Positions 7,423-16,764 of a stretch of DNA of 64,000 nucleotides are shown piece after piece; the first letter of the stretch is position 1; the number at the start of each line of letters is the position of its first letter. The notes below the pieces were generated by a model, which was not told the origin of the DNA, ran no database searches, and worked only from the letters and a program-made list of their open reading frames with translations. Position numbers and translations under genes: made by a program. The DNA lies in contig NZ_JACJPY010000010.1 in NCBI RefSeq assembly GCF_014696345.1, forward strand, positions 1-64,000, given 5' to 3'. The stretch is from Pseudanabaena cinerea FACHB-1277. Lineage in GTDB: Bacteria > Cyanobacteriota > Cyanobacteriia > Pseudanabaenales > Pseudanabaenaceae.

Positions 7423-7516
7423 GTAGGGTGCGTTAGCGCCAGCGTAACGCACAAGTTTTCAACATTAGATGAGGTGCTTTACATTCCATTAACGCACCCT
7501 ACCAGATCGGCGATCG
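7423..7516 (+). repeat. 94-bp direct repeat, copy 2
   Basis: Second copy of the element at 4544-4637, same orientation and same length. The copies differ only at isolated bases such as AAGTTTTCAAC for AAATTTTTAAC. Identity stops after GGCGATCG, a HIP1-like site, and on the left after GTAAA. It ends 16 bases from the 3' end of gpsA. Confidence 0.75.
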
Positions 7517-7531
7517 CACTGCTTTCACAAC

Positions 7532-8503
7532 TCATGAGTGTTCCTGTAAACTTTCGGCTTTGAGATCTCGATCCATTAAGCCTTCGACTGCTTGCTGCAA
7601 GGTGATCTCGCCCCGCAGTAAGCGATGCACATAACGCGATACAGGTACGCTAATTTGGGCGCGATCGCAGATTTCCATTAAGACATGGGCTGTATTTACA
7701 CCCTCGGCAGTGCCGACTGTACTGGCGATCGCCGCCTCCAAGCTTTTACCCTGCGCGATCGCATAGCCTACTTGATAGTTGCGACTGAGGCTGCTATTGC
7801 AGGTTGCTAAGAGATCCCCTAGTCCAGACAAGCCCCAAAAAGTCTCAGGTTGCGCCCCAAAAAATACCCCCACGCGAATAATCTCAATCAGGGATCTGGT
7901 AATTAAGGCAGATTTGGCATTAGTTCCCAAATTTAAGCCATCGCAAGCACCAACGGCGATCGCAATCACATTTTTGAGCGTGCCGCCCAGTTCCACACCG
8001 ATGGGATCGGGATTGGTATAGACCCGAAAGTTACGTGAAGCAAAGATATTCTGCACCAATTGGGCGGCGTGAGGATGCTCACTTGCTACGACTGTGGCGG
8101 TTGGTTGTCCTGCCATAATCTCTTTAGATAGGTTGGGACCCGACAACACCACCAATGGATAGACTGGTAAGAGCGATCGCCAAATTTGCGAAGGAGTGGC
8201 AAGGGTGGCAGGCTCTAAGCCTTTGGTGGCGCTGACTAAAATGACATCGGGGCGCAGGTTTGCGGTTTGTAACTGGGTGGCGATCGCCCTGACTCCCTTA
8301 ATTGACACCGCCGAAATAATTACATCACTATCCGCAACCATTGCCGATAAAGGAACTTCACTTTGGCGCGACCAGATCTGCACCTGATGATGGTTTTGGT
8401 TTAACAAAAAAGCGATCGCCGATCCCCAAGCGCCAGCGCCAATCACCGTAATATTTTGCGGCACATATTCGCTTGGGCGATCTGGATTGGATAGTAAATT
8501 CAT
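7532..8503 (-). CDS. gpsA: Glycerol-3-phosphate dehydrogenase [NAD(P)+]
   Basis: The 323-residue cytoplasmic enzyme reduces dihydroxyacetone phosphate to sn-glycerol 3-phosphate, the backbone of membrane lipids. The Rossmann loop is VIGAGAWGSA (GAGAWG at 22-27). The SGPN element is at 121-124. The catalytic lysine lies in GGTLKNVIAIA (Lys177), followed by the substrate-binding C-terminal helical domain with GLSGLGDLLATC. Length is normal for the family. It lies 69 bases downstream of the GST gene on the same strand, with a palindromic repeat between them. Confidence 0.95.
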   Translation of the reverse strand: MNLLSNPDRPSEYVPQNITVIGAGAWGSAIAFLLNQNHHQVQIWSRQSEVPLSAMVADSDVIISAVSIKGVRAIATQLQTANLRPDVILVSATKGLEPATLATPSQIWRSLLPVYPLVVLSGPNLSKEIMAGQPTATVVASEHPHAAQLVQNIFASRNFRVYTNPDPIGVELGGTLKNVIAIAVGACDGLNLGTNAKSALITRSLIEIIRVGVFFGAQPETFWGLSGLGDLLATCNSSLSRNYQVGYAIAQGKSLEAAIASTVGTAEGVNTAHVLMEICDRAQISVPVSRYVHRLLRGEITLQQAVEGLMDRDLKAESLQEHS

Positions 8504-8521
8504 ATTTGCCGATTTTTAATG

Positions 8522-8570
8522 GGGAGAATTTTCTTCTTCCCCCTTTACAAGGGGGATTGAGGGGGATCTT
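8522..8570. repeat. CCCCCTCAATCCCCCTT palindromic repeat
   Basis: Short dispersed repeat with inverted TTCCCCCTTTACAAGGGGGA core next to TTGAGGGGGATC. Related copies lie at 3709, 56104, 56201 and 60740. Placed between the GST gene and gpsA, it can fold as a hairpin in the transcript. Confidence 0.7.
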
Positions 8571-8572
8571 AT

Positions 8573-9775
8573 TTAATGCCGAAACTTAGCAGGATCTTGA
8601 TCGCGGCGGTGGCGGGTGGGAATCGGTTCGCCTTGGCGATCGCCGACTAATGCCGCCGTTGATTCTAGGGCAGAACGTAGACGCTTAGCGGCGTAAATTG
8701 ACATATCGCGGGGAACACTAATGCGATCGCGCAAATACCTCAAGGCTATGTCCGTGTCCTTAGGCGGAGGGCAAGCTGCACCTGTCATCATCTGCGTTAA
8801 GGCACAACGCATTGCCAGATCAATCATTTCGGGTTCCGCAGGATTTGCTTTGATAATATTTTCGCGATGCTTAAGGACGCGGTGCAAAGCCTCTTGACGG
8901 GAATTAGCGGGTTCAGGATAACCCACATCGGGCAGCCCAAACCAATCGCCATGATCCACCCTTGCCTGATTAATTCGCATTTGCGGTTCCCCATTTTCAT
9001 AGCAACCGCCCATTTGAGGGGGCAAATCATGGGCATGGGTGTGGAAATCGCTTTGAGTGCCGCGATAGGTGGGGCGAGTTTCCATGGCTTCAAACCAAGC
9101 TGCCATGCGTGGGTGCGATTCTCTCAGGGAATAGCCTTTGTAATAATAGAGACTGGCATTCATCCGTTCCACATAGGGCGTAAAAATGACATCGGCTGTA
9201 CCAAATTCTTCTAAAAAGTAAGGGCTAGGCGTATTCGCTAAGGTGGATTCTACCGATCGCATCACTTCGATAAACTGCGATCGCAAACGCTGCTCCTGTT
9301 GAATGGAAACCATCGGGCGACAGAGCCATTCGCACCATGCCCGAAACAGAGTTCTTTCCAACCTTCTAATGGGCATTACCTTTGCCTCAGTCATGCTGTG
9401 CTGCAAAGCGCCATAGACCTTTTCGAGGGCAATGAGAATGTCATCACTTTCCGTAATGATTTTGCCATCAAGGGCGATCGCAGGTAGCATTCCTGAAGGG
9501 ACAACGCGCTTGTACCATGCTTCCTTTTCGCCATAGCAAAACATTGTCACCTTCTCAATGCGATAGGGAATTTGTTTTTCTTCGAGCCAGAGCCAAATCT
9601 TTTGACAATAGGGACACCAAGCATGATAATCGCGGTAGAGTGTGACCCTGACTTCCGTTTCTGAATGCCCAAATAGCCGCAATCTCGCTTGAGAATTAGT
9701 TGCACCATTGACAGGATCAATTTGGAAATCAGTAAGCGCTGCTAATTCTGTCCATGTTAAGGGGGCTGTAGTCAT
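8573..9775 (-). CDS. Glutathione S-transferase family protein with glutaredoxin-like N-terminus
   Basis: This 400-residue protein is about twice the normal GST length. A thioredoxin-fold domain at about residues 40-115 carries WCPYCQK (a CPYC dithiol) and the cis-proline segment PSGMLPAI. A helical GST C-terminal domain at 125-250 follows. A further 150-residue tail of unknown fold ends in a basic stretch ([11 protein letters not shown]). In cyanobacteria such long GSTs are conserved but not well characterised. Redox or glutathione-linked chemistry is inferred. Upstream gene of gpsA. Confidence 0.85.
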   Translation of the reverse strand: MTTAPLTWTELAALTDFQIDPVNGATNSQARLRLFGHSETEVRVTLYRDYHAWCPYCQKIWLWLEEKQIPYRIEKVTMFCYGEKEAWYKRVVPSGMLPAIALDGKIITESDDILIALEKVYGALQHSMTEAKVMPIRRLERTLFRAWCEWLCRPMVSIQQEQRLRSQFIEVMRSVESTLANTPSPYFLEEFGTADVIFTPYVERMNASLYYYKGYSLRESHPRMAAWFEAMETRPTYRGTQSDFHTHAHDLPPQMGGCYENGEPQMRINQARVDHGDWFGLPDVGYPEPANSRQEALHRVLKHRENIIKANPAEPEMIDLAMRCALTQMMTGAACPPPKDTDIALRYLRDRISVPRDMSIYAAKRLRSALESTAALVGDRQGEPIPTRHRRDQDPAKFRH

Positions 9776-9860
9776 GCTCTAAATATCCTAAGATCTGGAT
9801 CGATTAACTTAATTCAATAACTGGGATTTTACCGCAAAGCCACAGGATCATCGCGTCATT

Positions 9861-10937
9861 ATGCCTAAACCTAAAACCAAAATTCTGCTCAACCCCAAAG
9901 CCCATGCTCAAGTTACCCTTAGCGAATATGTCACCGCGATCGCTTGGTCGCCTCAAGACAAGAGCTTAGCGGCAGCCACCGCTTCGGGCGAAGTGGCGAT
10001 GATTAACACCGCGATCGCCTCTAGCAATTTGCAGACTCTCCAAGAACCCACAGAACTAGCTGTGAATTGCTTAGCATTTTCGGCGGATGGGCGCTGGCTG
10101 GCAGCAGGGGGACAGAGTGGCAAAATTCAGGTTTGGGACTTAGCAGCTAACCCAAGGGCGATCGCCGCCACGATCGATGTGGGCAATACATGGATTGAAC
10201 ATATCCAATGGCATCCCACCCGTCCCGAATTTGCCTTTGGCTTAGGTAAATATGTCCAAGTTTGGAGCGCGGCAACCCTTGATATTGTCACCACTTTGCA
10301 TTTTGAACAATCAACGGTTTTAGCGATCGCTTGGCATCCCAGTGGCGATTATTTAACCATTGGCGGCGATCGGGGCGTTAAAAATTGGTCCTGCGCGGAC
10401 TGGTATGAAGATCCAATTATTTTTGAGTTTCCCACCGCCGCCGCCAAGATTTTATGGAACAGTTCAGGCAATTACTTAGTTTGCAGCACCCTCGATAATT
10501 TGGTGGTGGTCTTGCAATGGCTAGGTACGGACTTCGACCCTTCGCCTTGGCGAATGCAGGGGTTTCCTGGGAAAATCCGCAGCTTTGACTGGTCAACCCA
10601 TCCATCCCCCCTACTTGCTTCTGCTAGCGGCGCAGATGTCGTCATTTGGGAGCGCCACGCCGACCTGAATGTGGGTTGGGAAGGCGAGGTGATCAAGGGA
10701 CATAACAATATGGTTGGTCATGTTGCCTTCGACAGCACATCTAATTATCTTGCCTCTGCCGATGCCAATGGGCGCGTGGCGATCTGGCACAATAATGGGG
10801 AATGGCTACAGGCTTTAGAAACCCCCATGAGCGAAATCACTGCGCTGCAATGGCAGGGCAGAAAATTAGCCGCCGCCAATGGCGATGGCGATGTGATGAT
10901 TTGGACAGAATCATCGCAGGGTAAAGGCTTTCGCTAA
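9861..10937 (+). CDS. WD40 repeat protein
   Basis: The 358-residue protein is made of about seven WD40 blades and little else. Repeats end in the usual hydrophobic-Trp pairs: IQVWDL, VQVWSA, VKNWSC, VVIWER, VAIWHN and VMIWTE. It has no signal peptide or enzymatic domain, so it is probably a cytoplasmic scaffold. In many cyanobacteria a similar protein lies near metal-chaperone or GST genes, but the context here does not define a partner. Transcribed divergently from the GST gene. Confidence 0.88.
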   Translation: MPKPKTKILLNPKAHAQVTLSEYVTAIAWSPQDKSLAAATASGEVAMINTAIASSNLQTLQEPTELAVNCLAFSADGRWLAAGGQSGKIQVWDLAANPRAIAATIDVGNTWIEHIQWHPTRPEFAFGLGKYVQVWSAATLDIVTTLHFEQSTVLAIAWHPSGDYLTIGGDRGVKNWSCADWYEDPIIFEFPTAAAKILWNSSGNYLVCSTLDNLVVVLQWLGTDFDPSPWRMQGFPGKIRSFDWSTHPSPLLASASGADVVIWERHADLNVGWEGEVIKGHNNMVGHVAFDSTSNYLASADANGRVAIWHNNGEWLQALETPMSEITALQWQGRKLAAANGDGDVMIWTESSQGKGFR

Positions 10938-10971
10938 AAATTTTAAAATACCTACCAAATAACGAAAATTT

Positions 10972-11652
10972 ATGAATGTTAGTGAGCCAAATTCCGAATC
11001 AAATTCCGAATTAAATTCTGAGCCAAACTCTGAACTAAACCCTGAGCAAATGGCGGCGATCGCCTCAGATAATGCCGACAATGGCGATAGTGTGATCATG
11101 CCTACAGTGCCGCAACCAACTCCGTTACAAAGCCTAGGTATATTTTTAGATCGGCTCTATGGGACATTGTTTTTACCTAGGGATACCTTTGCCAATATCA
11201 AGGCTAAGCCTTCATTTTGGCAAGGAGCAAGCGTCATTGCTTTAGTTAATATTCTGGAAATAACTCGCCTTGAGCAATTGAGTGTATTTAGAGCCATTGT
11301 CGCGATCGCTAGCAGTCTAATTGGTTGGCTATATTTTACGTTTCTGCTCAAACAGTTAGCAGGGGTATTTCAAAAAAATGTCAAAATGTCTGAACTGCTG
11401 ACCCTAACTGGATTTGCTAGTCTGCCTTGGCTATTTATGGCTCCTGCTCTCAGTTTGCCGCCCAGATTTCGCACCATCAGCGCGATCGCTGTGATCCTCT
11501 GGTTTATCTTTTGGCAGGTGTGGAGTGCCTCTATCGCCCTTAATATCAAAAGTTGGAAAACCCTAGCAATCATTCCTCTAGCGATCGCTGGTGGCGTAGT
11601 TGCTTTGATTTGGCTGAGCAATGCGATCGGATTAATTGTTAGTATTTTGTAA
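10972..11652 (+). CDS. Yip1-family membrane protein with NSEx repeat tail
   Basis: The 226-residue protein has a cytoplasmic N-terminus of about 50 residues built from five copies of a four-residue NSEx/NSEL unit (12-bp DNA repeat at about 10989-11048). A Yip1-like domain of five hydrophobic helices follows (about residues 82-226), entered through DRLYGTLFLPRDTFANIKAK, the family's hallmark. Function in bacteria is unknown. It follows the WD40 gene by 34 bases and may be co-transcribed. Confidence 0.75.
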   Translation: MNVSEPNSESNSELNSEPNSELNPEQMAAIASDNADNGDSVIMPTVPQPTPLQSLGIFLDRLYGTLFLPRDTFANIKAKPSFWQGASVIALVNILEITRLEQLSVFRAIVAIASSLIGWLYFTFLLKQLAGVFQKNVKMSELLTLTGFASLPWLFMAPALSLPPRFRTISAIAVILWFIFWQVWSASIALNIKSWKTLAIIPLAIAGGVVALIWLSNAIGLIVSIL

Positions 11653-11759
11653 AAGCGGCATCTGCTAAAATTATTAACCTGTCATCTGAGTCGACAGGGA
11701 AAATGCAGTAGGAGATGTACACTCTCATTAGTCGATAATTTTACTAGATATAAAATTTG

Positions 11760-14700
11760 ATGATCGCCAATAAGCTCGAACCTAAGCAAGCATTAAATAA
11801 GTCCTATAAGTCCTATTTAAAACTTAAGCCTGATGCTGAGAATATTCGGGATTTTAAGGCTGAGTTGGCGCGGTTGCTAGAGCTTTGTGATGAGAAAAAG
11901 GATGAGGAATTTAACAAAAATCTGTTGAGTGATTTTTTAAAAAAGAGTTTCTATGACGATCGCTACTTCATTAATACCAAAGATATGAGCGATCTGGTCA
12001 TTCATAATGACAAGGGGGCAGATAGTAAGGTTGGGGTAATTTTTGAGACAAAGAAGCCCACAAAAATTAGTAGTGCAGAGATGCCGAGGGTTGATGCTCT
12101 CAATCACAAGGCTTTTCAGCAGTTGGTTTTATATTTTTTGCGGGAAAGGGTGACGCATCGCAATTTTGCAGTAAAGCATTTGATCGTTACAAATATTTAT
12201 GAGTGGTTTATTTTTGATGCGAAACTGTTTGAGGAGTTGTTTGTTAGAAATCACGATTTAGTTAAGGAATTTGAAGAATTTGAAGCTAAGCGCCTGAGTG
12301 GTACTAAGACAGATTTTTTCTATAAGCAGATTGCGGAACCTGCGATCGCTTCTGTAATTGATCAGATTAAGTTTACGCATTTTGATCTGCGCGATCTTGA
12401 GAATCTAGATTTAATCGATCTTTACAAGATTTTTTCGCCTGAGCATTTGTTGAAATTGCCCTTTGCTAATGACAGCAATAGTTTAAATAAGCCTTTTTAT
12501 AATGAGTTGCTGTATATCATTGGCTTGACGGAAGAGAAGGATAAGGGCAAGAAGTTAATTAGACGGATGAAGGAAGGCGATCGCCAAGATGGTTCGCTAA
12601 TTGAGAATGCGATTAGTCGTTTGGAGAGTTTGGGTAAGCTGTCGCGTTTGTCTAAGCCTGAAGAGTTTGGGGATAATGATGAGGAGCGACTTTTTAATGT
12701 GGCGTTGCGGTTGTCGATTAATTGGATTAATCGCATTTTGTTTTTGAAGTTATTGGAGGCGCAGTTAATTAAATATCATCAAGGCGATCGCGAATATGCT
12801 TTTCTCAATTTAGAAAAAGTACAGAATTATGATGATCTTGATAGTTTGTTTTTTGATGTGTTGGCAAAGGAACAGGATAAGCGCGAGGCAAAGGTTAAGG
12901 CTGTTTTTGCAAATGTGCCTTATTTGAATAGTTCGCTATTTGAGCCAACGGAAACGGAGCAGGAAACGATTGTGATCGGCAACCTCAAGGATCGGGATTT
13001 GCCAATTTTTGGTGCGACTGTTCTTACGGATAGCAAAGGTAATAAGCGATCGGGTAAGTTGAATGCGTTGGCTTATTTGTTTGAATTTTTGGGAGCTTAT
13101 AGATTTGATCGCGATGAGTTTGAAGACTCGCAAGATGATAGTGAGAAGTTAATTAATGCGGCGGTGTTGGGGTTGATCTTTGAGAAGATTAATGGCTATA
13201 AGGATGGGTCTTTTTATACGCCGAGTTTCATTACGATGTATATGTGCCGCGAGACGATACGGCGGGCAGTGGTGCAGAAGTTTAATGAGGTAAAAGGATG
13301 GAATTGCGAGACGATCAAGGATTTGTATGGAAGAATTGAAGATAAAAAGGAGGCGAATACTATTATCAATAGTCTCAAGATTTGCGATCCTGCGGTGGGT
13401 TCGGGGCATTTCTTGGTTTCAGCTTTGAATGAAATTATTGCGATTAAGAGCGAGTTGCGGGTTTTATTAGATAAAAAGGGATGGTCGTTAAGGGATTATT
13501 ATGTAAGGGTTGTGAATGATAAGTTGGTTGTCCGTGATGATGAAGAAAATTTATTTGTATACAAGCCTAAAAATTACGAGAGAACGAGGGTGCAGGAAGC
13601 ACTTTTTCATGAGAAGCAGACAATTATTGAGAGTTGTTTGTTTGGGGTGGATATTAATCCCAATTCGGTGACGATTTGCCGTTTGCGGTTGTGGATTGAG
13701 CTTTTGAAGCACGCTTACTATAGACCAGATGGCAATTTGGAAACTTTGCCAAATATCGACATTAATATCAAGTGTGGAAATTCTTTGATTAGTCGGTTTG
13801 GGTTGGATGTGGATGTGAAGCAGGTTTTGCAGAAGCAGAAGTTTAGTATTGAGCAGTATCGTGATGCGGTGCAGACTTATCGCAGTGCGGAAAGTAAGGC
13901 GCAAAAGCGAGAAATGGAAGGTTTAATCGCGAAGATTAAGGCTGGTTTTAGTTCGAGTTTGTTGGCGGGTGATCCGAAGAAGGTGAAGTTACGGCAGTTA
14001 CAGGCGGAGCTTTATGGTGTGGAAAATCAGATGTTGTTGTTGGAGGAGAGTAAGGCAGAGATTAAGGCTAGGGAGAAGCGGGTTAATAAGTTAAATAATG
14101 AGATTGATAAGTTAAGTGCAGAGATTGAGGATATTGAAAGTGGTCGGCTATATGAGAATGCTTTGGAATGGCGGTTTGAGTTTCCTGAAGTTTTGAATAA
14201 GGATGGTGATTTTGTTGGGTTTGATATAGTAATTGGTAATCCGCCATATATCAGACAAGAAGAAATTAAGGAACAAAAACCACATTTACAGGCTAATTTT
14301 ACAACCTATTCGGGAACTGCTGATTTATATGTATTTTTTGTTGAAAAAGGATTTGAAATCTTAAAAAATAAAGGTCAATTTTCTTACATCATGCCTAATA
14401 AGTGGATGCAAGCAGGTTATGGAAAAGAATTAAGAAAATACTTTTTAGGAACTCAATTACAAGCGATTATTGATTTTGGTGATTTACAAGTATTTGAAGA
14501 AGCAACTACTTATCCTTGTATTCTCAACGCTTCAAAACAAATGAGCAATACTAATTTTATTTCTGCTGCGGTGAAGACACTTAATTATAGCAACGGATTT
14601 GGAGCGTATATAGAAAGCATCTCTAATGCAATAACATCCGAATCGTTAAATAAGGAAACTTGGATGATTTCCTCTAGTGATGATCAGGAATTACTTTTAA

Positions 14701-15533
14701 GAATAAAAAAGATATGTATTCCATTAGTTGAATATACAGAGATTAAAAACCCCTTAGAATTTCTCTTTGATAACCCTATTGGTAATGAAGCTCACTATGG
14801 CGTAAAAACAGGATTAACTGAAGCTTTTCTTGTTAATGATGAACAAAAAGATCGAATGCTAGAGAAAGATTCTAAAAGTTCAGAATTATTAAAACCTTTA
14901 CTGCGTGGTAGAACTATTAAAAAATGGTATGCAGAACAGGATAACCTATGGTTAATTGGAACTTTTCCTGCATTAGATATAGATATTGATGACTACCCAG
15001 CAATTAGAGATCACTTACTTAGTTTTGGGAAAGAAAGACTTGAACAATCTGGTAAAAAAGGAAGTCGCAAAAAAACAAGTGGTAAATGGTTTGAGACTCA
15101 AGATAATATTGCTTATTGGCAAGAGTTTGAAAAACCTAAGATAATGTATCAAGTTTTTCAAGTAAATCCCTGTTTTATTTATGACGATCAAGGGCTTTAC
15201 TGTAATAACTCTATGTGGTTTATTTCAAAAGATGACAAAGTTCTTTTAGCAATTCTTAACTCAACTATGGGTTGGTGGCTAATTTCAAAATATTGCACCG
15301 CTATTCAAAATGGTTATCAATTAATTTGGAAATATTTTGGACAAATCCCAATTCCAAAAGCAACCCAAAAACAAGCAAAACTAATCACCTCAATCGTTGA
15401 TGAAATTCTCACTGCTAAAAGAGGCGATCGCCATGCTGATACGACAAAAGAAGAAAAGGCGATCGATGATTTGGTTTATCAACTTTATGGGTTGACAGAA
15501 GAAGAGATTAAAATAGTAGAAGGAGAGAGGTAA
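11760..15533 (+). CDS. Type IIG restriction-modification enzyme (Eco57I/TaqI-like)
   Basis: A 1257-residue single-chain restriction and adenine methylation enzyme. The N-terminal nuclease region carries DLVIHND near residue 78 and VIFETKKP near 94 (PD-ExK type). A helical connector follows. The methyltransferase has motif I CDPAVGSGHFL near 541 and motif IV IVIGNPPYI near 823, so N6-adenine. A coiled coil (about 755-800) lies between the motifs, and a TaqI-like target-recognition domain forms the C-terminus. It should act alone on its own recognition site. ATG at 11760 is preferred to TTG at 11757. Three TA cassettes follow, separated by copies of such a gene's tail. Confidence 0.88.
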   Translation: MIANKLEPKQALNKSYKSYLKLKPDAENIRDFKAELARLLELCDEKKDEEFNKNLLSDFLKKSFYDDRYFINTKDMSDLVIHNDKGADSKVGVIFETKKPTKISSAEMPRVDALNHKAFQQLVLYFLRERVTHRNFAVKHLIVTNIYEWFIFDAKLFEELFVRNHDLVKEFEEFEAKRLSGTKTDFFYKQIAEPAIASVIDQIKFTHFDLRDLENLDLIDLYKIFSPEHLLKLPFANDSNSLNKPFYNELLYIIGLTEEKDKGKKLIRRMKEGDRQDGSLIENAISRLESLGKLSRLSKPEEFGDNDEERLFNVALRLSINWINRILFLKLLEAQLIKYHQGDREYAFLNLEKVQNYDDLDSLFFDVLAKEQDKREAKVKAVFANVPYLNSSLFEPTETEQETIVIGNLKDRDLPIFGATVLTDSKGNKRSGKLNALAYLFEFLGAYRFDRDEFEDSQDDSEKLINAAVLGLIFEKINGYKDGSFYTPSFITMYMCRETIRRAVVQKFNEVKGWNCETIKDLYGRIEDKKEANTIINSLKICDPAVGSGHFLVSALNEIIAIKSELRVLLDKKGWSLRDYYVRVVNDKLVVRDDEENLFVYKPKNYERTRVQEALFHEKQTIIESCLFGVDINPNSVTICRLRLWIELLKHAYYRPDGNLETLPNIDINIKCGNSLISRFGLDVDVKQVLQKQKFSIEQYRDAVQTYRSAESKAQKREMEGLIAKIKAGFSSSLLAGDPKKVKLRQLQAELYGVENQMLLLEESKAEIKAREKRVNKLNNEIDKLSAEIEDIESGRLYENALEWRFEFPEVLNKDGDFVGFDIVIGNPPYIRQEEIKEQKPHLQANFTTYSGTADLYVFFVEKGFEILKNKGQFSYIMPNKWMQAGYGKELRKYFLGTQLQAIIDFGDLQVFEEATTYPCILNASKQMSNTNFISAAVKTLNYSNGFGAYIESISNAITSESLNKETWMISSSDDQELLLRIKKICIPLVEYTEIKNPLEFLFDNPIGNEAHYGVKTGLTEAFLVNDEQKDRMLEKDSKSSELLKPLLRGRTIKKWYAEQDNLWLIGTFPALDIDIDDYPAIRDHLLSFGKERLEQSGKKGSRKKTSGKWFETQDNIAYWQEFEKPKIMYQVFQVNPCFIYDDQGLYCNNSMWFISKDDKVLLAILNSTMGWWLISKYCTAIQNGYQLIWKYFGQIPIPKATQKQAKLITSIVDEILTAKRGDRHADTTKEEKAIDDLVYQLYGLTEEEIKIVEGER

Positions 15534-15560
15534 CAAGGAAAAATTAGAAAGAAAAAAGTA
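15408..15560 (+). repeat. RM-gene tail, copy A (native 3' end)
   Basis: The last 40 or so codons of the type IIG gene (LTAKRGDRHADT..., then DDLVYQLYGLTEEEIKIVEG) plus the bases after its stop (TAACAAGGAAAAA). This sequence is repeated wholly or partly at 16266-16435 (B), 17177-17305 (C) and 18079-18140 (D). Copies A and C are almost identical over the last 90 bases and past the stop. Confidence 0.75.
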
Positions 15561-15593
15561 GAATCAATTTATAAATACCCAATTCAAAAAACT

Positions 15594-15920
15594 ATGACAC
15601 TTAAAGAACTAGAACCTCAACTACTCGCACTCTCACCCACAGAAAAATCTCAAGCAATTCAACTAATGCTGAACAGCCTACTAAATAGTTGGCACGGAAT
15701 TGAGAAAACCTTAAACGTATGTGGCGGCGATGCTTGTATTCGTAGCACCAGAATCCCCGTTTGGCTATTAGTCAGCTATCAACAACAAGGGCTTAGCGAC
15801 GCAAAAATATTAGAAGCATATCCAACCCTAAACGCCGTTGATCTAGCAAATGCTTGGATATATGCCGAAAGCCATCCCCAAGAAATTGCCACAGCAATCC
15901 TTGAAAACGAGGCAGATTAG
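15594..15920 (+). CDS. DUF433 antitoxin with N-terminal helical extension
   Basis: The 108-residue protein has an extra 30-residue N-terminus (ELEPQLLALSPTEKSQAIQL), the antitoxin-type dimerisation helix often fused to DUF433. The DUF433 domain follows: CGGDACIRSTRIPVWLLVSY, QQQGLSDAKILEAYPTLNAV, then DLANAWIYAESH. First gene of a pair with the DUF5615 gene three bases downstream. It begins 61 bases after the RM stop codon. Confidence 0.85.
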   Translation: MTLKELEPQLLALSPTEKSQAIQLMLNSLLNSWHGIEKTLNVCGGDACIRSTRIPVWLLVSYQQQGLSDAKILEAYPTLNAVDLANAWIYAESHPQEIATAILENEAD

Positions 15921-15923
15921 GCA

Positions 15924-16265
15924 ATGGTCAAACTCTATGCAGATGAGCAATTTCCATTGCCTGTCATCAAAATTTTGCGGACATTAGAATATGACATTCT
16001 GACTGTACAAGAGGCAGGAAAAGCAGAACAAAAAATCCCCGATCCTGAAGTCCTGCACTATGCCATTAGTCTCAATCGAGCCGTTTTAACTATGAATCGC
16101 CGAGATTTCATTCGTTTACACGCACAAACACCCCAACATAAAGGCATCGTGATTTGTAGAAGCAGCACCAATTGGGAAAAAATCGCCCAAGCTATACATA
16201 ATCATCTCTCTCAACTTGAAACTATAGAAAAACAACTCATTAGAATCAAATTACCATCGTTGTAA
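15924..16265 (+). CDS. DUF5615 PIN-like toxin
   Basis: The 113-residue protein begins MVKLYADEQFPLPVIKILRT, with the LYADE(Q)FP acidic start typical of DUF5615. It continues AVLTMNRRDFIRLHAQ with the second conserved acidic segment. Paired with the DUF433 antitoxin three bases upstream. Its stop codon TAA directly abuts the next copy of the RM tail, so the cassette end and the repeat start coincide. Predicted RNase-type toxin by family, not proven. Confidence 0.83.
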   Translation: MVKLYADEQFPLPVIKILRTLEYDILTVQEAGKAEQKIPDPEVLHYAISLNRAVLTMNRRDFIRLHAQTPQHKGIVICRSSTNWEKIAQAIHNHLSQLETIEKQLIRIKLPSL

Positions 16266-16435
16266 AAATTCTCACTGCTAAAAAAGGCGATCGCCATGCT
16301 GATACAAGCGAATTAGAAAAGGAATGCGATCGCTTAGTTTACAAACTCTATCAACTCACCTATGACGAAGTAAAAATCATTGATCCAGAATTTGAACTAA
16401 CAGAACAAGAATACACAGCAATTAAAATAGAGTAG
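16266..16435 (+). pseudogene. RM-gene tail fragment, copy B (different C-terminus)
   Basis: A 56-codon open fragment without start codon reads ILTAKKGDRHADTSELEKEC, then DRLVYKLYQLTYDEVKIIDP and EFELTEQEYTAIKIE-stop. The first 12 codons match copy A closely. The rest is the alternative, longer tail found in other Eco57I-like methyltransferases. It is thus a piece of a second, different RM gene, not a simple duplicate of the neighbour. Confidence 0.75.
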
Positions 16436-16491
16436 AGCCTGTGATATAGATAAAAAAATCCCAAAAACAAAAAACAATAGGAGTAATCATC

Positions 16492-16764
16492 ATGTCAGAC
16501 AAAGAACAACTAATTAATGAACTCGATCAAGCCCCAGACTTTCTAGTGCGTGAAGTCTTAAACTTCTTACTGTTCATCAAAACCCGAACCAACGAAATCT
16601 CCAAACAAGAGCCTATTCAAAAAGCTAAAGAATCGAATATTCCAGATTTTTTGAGCTTTATCGATCAAGTCAATTCTGAAACACCAACAGAAACAAATAT
16701 TCCCAAAGACCTTGCCAAAAACCTAGATCATTATCTTTACGGCACACCCAAAGAACAAGCATGA
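16492..16764 (+). CDS. VapB-type antitoxin (DUF2281-like)
   Basis: The 90-residue protein starts with a helical antitoxin domain, EQLINELDQAPDFLVREVLN, then FLLFIKTR. A flexible middle follows. It ends with NIPKDLAKNLDHYLYGTPKE, a toxin-binding tail seen in antitoxins of PIN toxins. Its stop overlaps the toxin start by four bases (ATGA). An AGGAG lies ten bases ahead of ATG. It begins 56 bases after tail copy B. Confidence 0.8.
   Translation: MSDKEQLINELDQAPDFLVREVLNFLLFIKTRTNEISKQEPIQKAKESNIPDFLSFIDQVNSETPTETNIPKDLAKNLDHYLYGTPKEQA

Noticed and set aside
10911-11099. Minus-strand FGSEFNSEFDSEF repeat protein
   Set aside because: Reverse-strand reading of the NSEx codons of the Yip1-like gene.
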